A DNA stretch of 64,000 bases from Solibacillus silvestris_B. GTDB lineage: Bacteria > Bacillota > Bacilli > Bacillales_A > Planococcaceae. A model generated the notes under the pieces. That model had not been told where the DNA came from. It worked only from the letters and a program-made list of their open reading frames with translations, and ran no database searches. Of this stretch, positions 58,379 to 64,000 are shown in pieces (within the stretch, counting starts at the first letter, position 1; each line of letters begins with the position of its first letter). The stretch covers positions 131,051-195,050 of the forward strand of contig NZ_JBQCJW010000004.1 of the NCBI RefSeq assembly GCF_051967575.1, written 5' to 3'. A program made the translations under genes and the position numbers.

Positions 58379-59088
58379 AAAAATGGCTTTCCATATTTTT
58401 GGCGTTTGTAATTACAAGTTCCGTGCTTTTCGGGTACAACGAATTCAATGGCAATTTCATTTCAAAACAAATTGCGAAATCGACTTTAAAAGATTATTTA
58501 TCCGAGCATTATCCAGATGCGGACTTTCAATTTGATAAAGGTTTTTACAATTTTAAATTCAATGCCTATACTTTCGATGTAACTTTTTACGAATCTCCTA
58601 ACAATTGGACATATACATTTGAAGTAGGCCCTAAATACTTGCCCAATACGATTCAAACAAAAACGATGCATTATGATTCGAGGGATGAGACAAAATCGAA
58701 TGATTGGAGCGATCAAGGTTCACAATATGTAAAAGAATTATTGACGGCATTCCCAATCGGCAACATATATTACTCAATTGATGTGCCCAACCAGTTTCCT
58801 CAAACCGAATGGGCACCTGCTGTAAATGTCATCGTTGCCCCGTCGATTTCAATCGAATTCCCTTTATATAAAGGCGAAACAGAAGAGGAATTTTTGAATA
58901 CCGTCCAAGAGATTCAGGCGGCGCTAGATAGAGATGAAATTCGCTACGATACGGTTTCCGTTTATATGGATGAAAAAATGGATAATCGCGACGGTAAAAA
59001 AGAAGGCTATGCATCCATCTACTATCAACGTAAATACAGCCTGCAATTCCAGGGAAATTCGCCAATTACTTTGGATAATATCGAATAA
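58375..59088 (+). CDS. Exported protein in sigma/anti-sigma operon
   Basis: A 237-residue protein with a short N-terminal signal or anchor (WLSIFLAFVITSSVLFGY) and a beta-rich outer domain: YLSEHYPDADFQFDKGFYNFKFNAYTFDVTFYESPNNWTYTFEVGP in outline, TKSNDWSDQGSQYVKELL, and a late ALDRDEIRYDTVSVYMDEKMDNRDGKKEGYASIYY. Similar YfjS/YxlC-neighbour-like proteins of Bacillus accompany ECF operons, but I know no function for this one. It overlaps the anti-sigma gene by 4 bp. It may be a sensor for the sigma pathway or a target; inference only. Confidence 0.65.
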   Translation: MKKWLSIFLAFVITSSVLFGYNEFNGNFISKQIAKSTLKDYLSEHYPDADFQFDKGFYNFKFNAYTFDVTFYESPNNWTYTFEVGPKYLPNTIQTKTMHYDSRDETKSNDWSDQGSQYVKELLTAFPIGNIYYSIDVPNQFPQTEWAPAVNVIVAPSISIEFPLYKGETEEEFLNTVQEIQAALDRDEIRYDTVSVYMDEKMDNRDGKKEGYASIYYQRKYSLQFQGNSPITLDNIE

Positions 59089-59130
59089 ATCCATTCAAAT
59101 CATTTGACTTTTTTTATAAAACATACTTTA

Positions 59131-59159
59131 TTGCACATAGCAAAAAGTTGTTATATTAT
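59131..59159 (+). promoter_or_regulatory. Sigma-A promoter before an unassigned transcript
   Basis: TTGCAC (59131-59136), a 17-bp spacer and TATTAT (59154-59159). No recognised gene follows before the terminator at 59489-59517. Confidence 0.6.
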
Positions 59160-59165
59160 ATGAAT

Positions 59166-59517
59166 AAGGCTACGTTGTACGTACGAATATTAAGTTTTAA
59201 CCTTTATACTTATACAGGGAGTTTTACATCGATGCTGGAATGGCGTGCCTGGACTCTTTTGACTTCAGGATAGACAGGATAGCATTTGCGAACACCCACT
59301 TTGAGGAGTGGTGGTTTAAAACTTTCTATAATAACTACGGCAATGTGGCTTTGCTTATAAACGTTGATACAACAGCATTTATAGGCTATTTATGAAAGTG
59401 CAAATCCACTATAAAATATGCTCAAAATAATTGTTGGGATAAAAGTGGGATAAAAATTCACGATAATTTATAATAAATAATAGCAAATGACTACTCGATT
59501 ACGGGTGGTCTTTTTTT
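59166..59517 (+). other. Unassigned transcript region (candidate ncRNA or short gene)
   Basis: About 350 nt between a good promoter and a terminator (GACTACTCG/CGGGTGGTC and seven T, 59489-59517). Inside are GGGAG then ATG at 59233 encoding only MLEWRAWTLLTSG, an overlapping frame that would give MACLDSFDFRIDRIAFANTH and 31 more residues, a CCAC/GTGG hairpin (59308-59330) and the tandem repeat GGGATAAAAGTGGGATAAAA near 59437. No known RNA family was recognised (not tmRNA, 6S or RNase P). Confidence 0.4.
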
Positions 59518-59525
59518 GATTTCTA

Positions 59526-60162
59526 TCAATCCAACCAGTTCGGCAAATATTTATTATCCACAACATTGTTAACAGTTGGTGTATAACCCTCGCGTTCATC
59601 TAACCAGTTATAGAAAGGTACTGGTCGCTCCCTGTATTCGTGTACAGCTGAAACTGGTGTATTGGCCTGCTTATCCAATCTATCCAGTTTACCCTTATAT
59701 GCCCCCACAAATATTGCGCGTAATGTGCGTGTTACAGTTAACGTTCCGCTTGCTATATCTTCGAGCAAGATTAAAAACAACCTCTTTGGCACGGTGGAAT
59801 GTCTGTACACTATTCACCTGAGATGCCAACACTAACTTGTATGACTCATCCTTCAGCTGGTCTAAAAACGGCATCGAGTGCAGGAAATCGTACAGCCTCA
59901 CTTGCCATTCGTTCATATATTCCTTACAAGCTTCTTTTTCGGCATGTGCATTATTATATATTTCCTGTAAAGAGCTTGTTTTAGAAAGATTAAAAGAACT
60001 AGATGATTGGTCTTCGAAATTATGCTCTTGAGCCGGACCATTATTGGTTTCTTGAGCAATCACCCGTTCGGACACTATCGATGGGACATAAGGTAGGATG
60101 CGATAAATGCTGACACCCTTAATGCCATGCTTGAGTACTTCTTCATAAAATTTAACTAACAA
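59526..60162 (-). pseudogene. Frameshifted replication- or phage-type protein
   Basis: Two overlapping frames join into one protein. The N-terminal part (59695-60162) has YEEVLKHGIKGVSIYRILPYV, a Ser-rich linker and YDFLHSMPFLDQLKDESYKLVLASQ, then AKEVVFNLARR. The other frame (59526-59810) continues IASGTLTVTRTLRAIFVGAYKGKLDRLDK and ends RPVPFYNWLDEREGYTP..YLPNWLD. The shift is near 59755-59770. The arrangement looks like the C-terminal two thirds of plasmid- or phage-type replication proteins, but I cannot name the family. The gene also lacks a ribosome site at its first ATG, so the 5' end may be missing too. Confidence 0.5.
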
Positions 60163-60399
60163 AATGAAGCGCGATGCTTTTAAACTAAGCGACTTGAATC
60201 AGATCTCGAATAGTCCTGAATCAAGTGCTTTGAAAGCAAAATAAGCATGAAGCATGTAAAGAATTGTCGTCGGTACTAATATTAAAAATGGACATTGAAT
60301 TAATTGTGTAATGTCCATTATATATTCCTAAAGTTCTTTTTGGATTTTGAAACTTTATAATAGAATTATTTGCTCTAATAAGTGAAAGGAGGTTAGCTC

Positions 60400-60939
60400 A
60401 TGAATAATAAAAAGGAACGTCTAGCTTTTAAAGCTATTCATGGGGACAAGTTAGCTTTTGAGGAGTTATTAAAAAGTGAAGGTGAGAAATTATATAAAAT
60501 TGCCTTTCTCCATATGCAACATAAAGAAGATACATTAGATGTACTTCAAGAAGCCACTTGCAAAGCTTATTTAGCAATTGCACAACTCAAGGAGCCTGCC
60601 TACTTTAGCACATGGTTCATCAAAATTTTAATCCGTTGCGCTTACAAGGAATTAGAACGGAAGAAAAAAATAATTACTTTACCCGAAGAAACAATCACAT
60701 ACATTTTAGAATCGAATCAAGTGGAAGAGCCTACATTTGATTTAGCGGAATCACTTGCTACATTAAAACCTGAATATAAAAACGTCATCTTACTATTTTA
60801 TTATTATGATTTACCGATTCGAACAATTGCTGCTTCGATGGGGAAACCCACTTCTACAATCAAAACGTATTTACGCCGAGCAAAATTGGAATTAAAACAA
60901 AAGTTAGGAGACGATTACTATGCGCAAAGATTTACATGA
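60400..60939 (+). CDS. RNA polymerase sigma factor, ECF family (SigV-like)
   Basis: A 179-residue ECF sigma. Region 2: LYKIAFLHMQHKEDTLDVLQEATCKAYLAIAQLKEPAYFSTWFIKILIRCAYKELERKKK in pieces. Region 4: LKPEYKNVILLFYYYDLPIRTIAASMGKPTSTIKTYLRRAKLELKQKL in pieces. The shape (ATCKAYLAI in place of EVFVRVW) resembles the SigV/YlaC subgroup associated with DUF4179 proteins. AAAGGAGG lies before the ATG. The end overlaps the next gene by 20 bp. The fourth ECF sigma in this window. Confidence 0.93.
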   Translation: MNNKKERLAFKAIHGDKLAFEELLKSEGEKLYKIAFLHMQHKEDTLDVLQEATCKAYLAIAQLKEPAYFSTWFIKILIRCAYKELERKKKIITLPEETITYILESNQVEEPTFDLAESLATLKPEYKNVILLFYYYDLPIRTIAASMGKPTSTIKTYLRRAKLELKQKLGDDYYAQRFT

Positions 60940-61879
60940 GATAGAAGTGCCAAAAGATGAAGTTTTCCAGGCAATTCAGTTAGGTATTGAGCAAGCGCAA
61001 CAGCTTGAGATAAAAGCGAAACGTACAAAGGTGACAAAGCGCATGACATATATTACTTCTGTAGCAGCAGTCCTGTTTCTGGCTTCAGGGTTTATTTTCA
61101 CACCTGTTTCAAATGTGTTAGCACAAGTTCCCTTAATAGGCGGTATTTATGAAAAATATCAAATGTCGATTGGTGAACAGATTGCCCATGAACAACTACT
61201 TACTGAAATGTCCCTCATTGCAAAAGATCAAGATATCCAGGTGGAGGTAACATCTATTTTTTATGATACAGCATATGTAGGGATAACATTTAAAGCAACG
61301 GGTGCAGTGACGGATACAATCGGTGGCAATAAAGCACCGGAAGCAGGCTTTACTTACGAAATGTTTGCTGGCAAAGACACGTCCACTTGGGGTGGCTCAT
61401 TAGGGTCATTAACAAAAAATGAAAACGGTTATACGGGTGCGCTTATTTTAGATGTTCCTGCTAATGTTACAGAAGATGTTATCTCATTCCCTATTACATT
61501 CACGCATATGGCTGGTGTTAGGGGAGAATGGGCATTTGACTTAGCTGTAGAAAAGTTACCGTTCAAGCATCAAGTCATCAATCAACAAGTCACTTCAAAA
61601 AACAGAGAACTTAGCATTACTGTTGATGAAATTCAAATTGGCCAAACGAATGCGAGAATCTCTTATACAGCAAACTTTGAGTCAACAATTGAAGGGCAAA
61701 CTTATACTTTCGAAGCCTATAATATGCATGGTGGAAAAATAAACTTTAATCAAATTAGTAACGCCACTCTTTTATTAGAGCTTCCTGAAGATACAACTTC
61801 CATCAAAATCGTACCTCTATTAAAAATAAATAACGCTAAAACAGAGCAATTGAAACCTATTACAATTGATTTAAATTAA
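60920..61879 (+). CDS. DUF4179-domain anti-sigma factor-like protein
   Basis: A 319-residue membrane protein. The cytoplasmic N-terminus (about 1-42, IEVPKDEVFQAIQLGIEQAQ) is followed by one helix (MTYITSVAAVLFLASGFIF) and then the DUF4179 domain (FTPVSNVLAQVPLIGGIYEKY at its start, about 65-85; TSIFYDTAYVGITFKATG), with an Ig-like C-terminal part. DUF4179 proteins are encoded directly after ECF sigma genes in Bacillus and act as their membrane anti-sigma. It overlaps the sigma gene by 20 bp, so the pair is coupled. A terminator follows at 61888-61919. Confidence 0.88.
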   Translation: MRKDLHEIEVPKDEVFQAIQLGIEQAQQLEIKAKRTKVTKRMTYITSVAAVLFLASGFIFTPVSNVLAQVPLIGGIYEKYQMSIGEQIAHEQLLTEMSLIAKDQDIQVEVTSIFYDTAYVGITFKATGAVTDTIGGNKAPEAGFTYEMFAGKDTSTWGGSLGSLTKNENGYTGALILDVPANVTEDVISFPITFTHMAGVRGEWAFDLAVEKLPFKHQVINQQVTSKNRELSITVDEIQIGQTNARISYTANFESTIEGQTYTFEAYNMHGGKINFNQISNATLLLELPEDTTSIKIVPLLKINNAKTEQLKPITIDLN

Positions 61880-61887
61880 CAAATAGT

Positions 61888-61919
61888 AAAGCCCGTTCAG
61901 AGTATTTTAACGGGTTTTA
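61888..61919 (+). terminator. Terminator of the sigma/DUF4179 operon
   Basis: AAGCCCGTT pairs with AACGGGTTTT around an 11-base loop. Confidence 0.8.
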
Positions 61920-61960
61920 TAAGTTCGCATTTGGTAACCTGCTGTTCATAGCATAGGCAG

Positions 61961-62000
61961 CGCAAATCACCCGCATTCAATTGAATGCGGGTGATTTGCG
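61961..62000. repeat. Perfect 40-bp palindrome
   Basis: CGCAAATCACCCGCATTCAA (61961-61980) is followed directly by its exact reverse complement (61981-62000), with no spacer. It lies in the gap between the DUF4179 gene and the acetyltransferase gene. No T tail suits it to a terminator. Confidence 0.9.
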
Positions 62001-62060
62001 TCAGTTGGGAAACTGGCATAAAAATATGTTATTCAATAATATAGTTCTTTAGCTGAAGAA

Positions 62061-62095
62061 GGCACAATTCCTTTTCAAGAATTGCGCCCATTTTT
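62061..62095. terminator. Terminator-like hairpin
   Basis: GGCACAATTCTT-type arm (from 62061) pairs with AAGAATTGCGCC (62077-62088) with one G-T pair, then CATTTTT on the plus strand. It lies beyond the acetyltransferase stop. Confidence 0.6.
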
Positions 62096-62101
62096 ACATG
62101 C

Positions 62102-62548
62102 TCAGACATATTTTTCTGGTATGTACAACCGCATATAAAGATAACCATCCTCCATATCGTCCGTTATTTCAAAGCCGATGTTACTCCAAAATTTTTGTGC
62201 GGTTCTATTTTCTAGATTAACTGGTAAGGAGATTCTTCTTGCATTAAATTCTTTACACAAATATTCAATACAAAGCTTAGCCGCTGCTGATCCATAGCCT
62301 CTTTTTTGAAAACGGCTATCTATCATAAAATTTATGATTTGGGGGTTATTTTCGCCAATATACATTGAAACAAAACCCACCATCACATTATCGGCATAAA
62401 TTGCAAAAGGGCGTGAATCATCATAAAATACCCACGCTTCGGCCAAAGACCACGCTACAGGATCTACAAAGTCCACATTGGTATCAATTGTACGCAAGTT
62501 TAAACATTCTTCATAATTGTCAATATTAATTTTTCTTAACTCTAGCAA
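62102..62548 (-). CDS. GNAT-family acetyltransferase, spermidine/diamine type
   Basis: A protein of about 148 residues. The N-terminal LELRKINIDNYEECLNL, PFAIYADNVMVGFVSMYIGEN, INFMIDSRFQKRGYGSAAAKL (the acetyl-CoA motif QxxGxGxA, Q..RGYGSAA) and ARRISLPVNLENRTAQKFWSNIGFE match GNAT enzymes such as the BltD/PaiA/SpeG group acting on amines. The ATG at 62566 is upstream of GGAAGGTG, which points to the TTG at 62548. Function inferred from family; the substrate is unknown. It is the last intact gene before a decayed region. Confidence 0.85.
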   Translation of the reverse strand: MLELRKINIDNYEECLNLRTIDTNVDFVDPVAWSLAEAWVFYDDSRPFAIYADNVMVGFVSMYIGENNPQIINFMIDSRFQKRGYGSAAAKLCIEYLCKEFNARRISLPVNLENRTAQKFWSNIGFEITDDMEDGYLYMRLYIPEKYV

Positions 62549-62783
62549 AGCAATATCACCTTCCAAACATTGTTATGACTGTTCAATATATAATTCAACT
62601 TTTGAAAAGTGGAATTAGCAAATAAATCTTAATACAACCTAGATATTCTAGAACTTAATGCTCCAATTGACTTTGAATCAGTTCTCCTTGATAATAGTCA
62701 TTCATATAGTCGCATTGCACCACTTTATTATTATAGCTCTATGCCATATAATGGCCCGATGTTACACAACAATTCTTAAACTA

Positions 62784-63156
62784 GTCGAGTAGAAAGGAAC
62801 CTCTCTACCTTGCAGTAGATTGTGTTTCTCTCCCCGCACAGAACCGTGCTCGCGCTATTTACACACACAGCTCCTCCAAGTCATCATTCACAAAATGTAC
62901 CTAATCACTTTCAATCAGATTTGCTTATTTTGCTTTCCTTAATAGTTTAGGTCTCCATTTATGCTCTCTACCTCTGCATGTAGTAAATGTGTCACTAGTA
63001 AAGGTGATAACCTGGTAGCAGCCTTTCTTTCCACCATCGGCATTACCCGACTTCATCGTTACTGCGCTGCTATCCGACTCCCTACAACGGCATTTGGCTT
63101 CCTTGCTTATTATCGCCTGTACACCATACTGATACGACCTAGGCTCGTCCGCACAC
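62784..63156 (-). mobile_element. ORF-less group II intron remnant
   Basis: On the minus strand the segment starts GTGTGCGGACG (GUGYG-type 5' end) and runs through a domain-I-like part (GTCGGATAGCAGCGCAGTAA, GGGTAATGCCGATGGTGG). It then reaches a domain-V-like hairpin GAGCTGTG...GCACGGTTCTGTGCGGGG and a domain-VI-like ACACAATCTACTGCAAGG, ending near TCTACTCGAC. About 373 nt, with no reverse transcriptase/maturase. The domain V loop is altered, so splicing is doubtful. The call is from remembered group II intron sequence; exact ends are uncertain. Confidence 0.62.
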
Positions 63157-63223
63157 CTGCTTCTTAACGTTGTTCATCTAAGAATAAACGTTCCTAATTT
63201 AGTAATTATAAGGAGCGCTTAAA

Positions 63224-63312
63224 TTGACTGTACATAGTAAATTCCCTATTTTAGAAACTGACAGATTGATTTTGCGGAATGTGAGAAAAGAGAATATTGA
63301 CTTTATTTGTAT
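63224..63312 (+). pseudogene. N-terminal fragment of a GNAT acetyltransferase
   Basis: After AAGGAGCGCTTAAA, a TTG start (63224) opens LTVHSKFPILETDRLILRNV and RKENI, a RimJ/RimL-type GNAT beginning. The family similarity ends at about 63300, and the frame ends soon after. The fragment meets the 3' part of a different, convergent gene, so it is a recombination remnant. Confidence 0.6.
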
Positions 63313-63490
63313 TTATTTTGCATTCATTATTAGTTCTTGTTGCACAAAAATACAGCGTAATTCTTAGGGTAATCATTACATCATATTTGGAATAAACACT
63401 TCCGAAAAGTAGGAAGTATCCTAGCGCACCAACGGCTAAGCCAATAAGAATGAATACAATCAATAACTTTTTGGTTACTATTACTCCCAT
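63251..63490 (-). pseudogene. Truncated small membrane protein
   Basis: The start (63490) encodes MGVIVTKKLLIVFILIGLAV then GALGYFLLFGSVYSKYDVMI, a single-helix anchored protein. After about residue 55 (TRTNNECK) the frame runs into antisense of the GNAT fragment and loses meaning. The original 3' part is missing. There is no clear ribosome site. Confidence 0.5.
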
Positions 63491-63499
63491 CCCAACAAA

Positions 63500-64000
63500 A
63501 TTTTAACAATAAGGGCTCTGCATTGATACTCTATTTTCAAAATTAACTAATTACGTCATTTGTTGAAGAGAAAAAAACCTTCCAAAGCGTGGGTGGTGGT
63601 TAATTCCCTAACTTTTACATGAGAACGTTATTTTGAATGATTTTGTATACTTTATAACTTTTTAATGAACTAAGACATCTTGAATTTAGAGATGCTTATT
63701 CAATAATAGCGCCTGTTATTGCATAAAGGTGGCATCATACTTAACCAATTACACTCTTAAGCACAAAGATGTTCCCAAATTCGATTTCAAGAAAGGAGTT
63801 GGAATATAATTAATGTCACCAAACGTCGCTTTGGGAGTCTTTCGGTAAACATTTAACTGACTTGAGAATTATTGGTTCATCACCATAACATGGGGTTGAT
63901 TTCCATTGCGGGTCGGACGCTTTCTTACCTCCAGTCAAGTGTTTTTAATTAAATTTATGCGAAGAAATTAATTTGTTTTAGCTGGGAGGGGTACCCCTCC
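63500..64000. other. Non-coding region at the right edge
   Basis: No gene seen. A Bacillus-type intergenic repeat fragment reads GGGTTGATTTCCATTGCGGG and CGGACGCTTTCTT (63892-63925). The last 16 bases (GGAGGGGTACCCCTCC) are a perfect palindrome cut by the window edge. Confidence 0.4.

Noticed and set aside
59166..59517. tmRNA (length about 350 nt suggested it)
   Set aside because: No tRNA-Ala-like ends, no CCA and no ANDALA-type tag frame.
62961..63167. A 68-codon plus-strand frame (MLSTSACSKC...)
   Set aside because: It lies within the group II intron remnant on the opposite strand and has no ribosome site.

Overview
The window looks like chromosomal DNA from a low-GC Gram-positive of the Bacillales, most likely a Planococcaceae member of the Solibacillus/Lysinibacillus type. 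The reasons are strong GGAGG ribosome sites, ECF sigma/anti-sigma pairs, a HemAT-type globin sensor, YocH-, YjfB- and PdaC-like proteins, an S-box (SAM-I) riboswitch and a Geobacillus-like L-lysine 6-dehydrogenase. There is no rRNA, tRNA, CRISPR array or intact prophage. One 100-base run of N lies inside a tandem repeat. Species was not determined.

Layout. 1-7.4 kb: the start of a ThrE-type exporter, a PdaC-like peptidoglycan deacetylase, 5-oxoprolinase (pxpA divergent from pxpBC), a MacB/FtsX-type ABC transporter and a repeat-rich gap. 7.4-18 kb: a secreted beta-propeller protein, an ECF sigma/anti-sigma pair, a P-loop kinase, small hypotheticals, a GntR/ABC (Ytr-like) operon with a clear operator, and an eroding HIT/NUDIX/GNAT cluster. 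18-22 kb: a likely lysine-degradation operon (aldehyde dehydrogenase, lysine 6-dehydrogenase, acyl-CoA dehydrogenase). 22-31 kb: AIM24-like protein, HemAT, UppP, a phosphoesterase, a two-component system with a 46-residue membrane protein between its genes, and a DMT permease. 31-38 kb: a short homoserine dehydrogenase, SAM-riboswitch-controlled metY, an SLC13 permease and a nitroreductase. 38-48 kb: membrane proteins, PepT, an EmrE-like exporter, a deacetylase/sigma/anti-sigma operon, a candidate Fur-controlled small RNA and a FhuF-like reductase. 48-54 kb: a tandem-repeat array with the assembly gap, an M20 amidohydrolase, a 44-residue orphan and a TAXI-type TRAP transporter operon. 54-62 kb: Cu-Zn SOD, a LysM/3D protein, a YjfB-like protein, a YfbR-like nucleotidase and two further ECF modules. 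62-64 kb: a decayed area with an ORF-less group II intron and truncated genes.

How parts work together. Four ECF sigma modules, a two-component system, several cell-wall enzymes and ABC exporters suggest strong investment in envelope stress sensing. A 16/17-bp match between elements upstream of the response regulator and upstream of the ABC operon 23 kb away suggests that the regulator controls that transporter.

The least explained signal is in the gaps. Several intergenic regions carry short motifs (CTAATA, TTCTAC, GAAAAC) repeated every 19-21 bp, two helical turns, in one case nested in a 124-bp tandem repeat. The second notable candidate is a structured, C-rich RNA transcribed from a promoter that coincides with a near-consensus Fur box.
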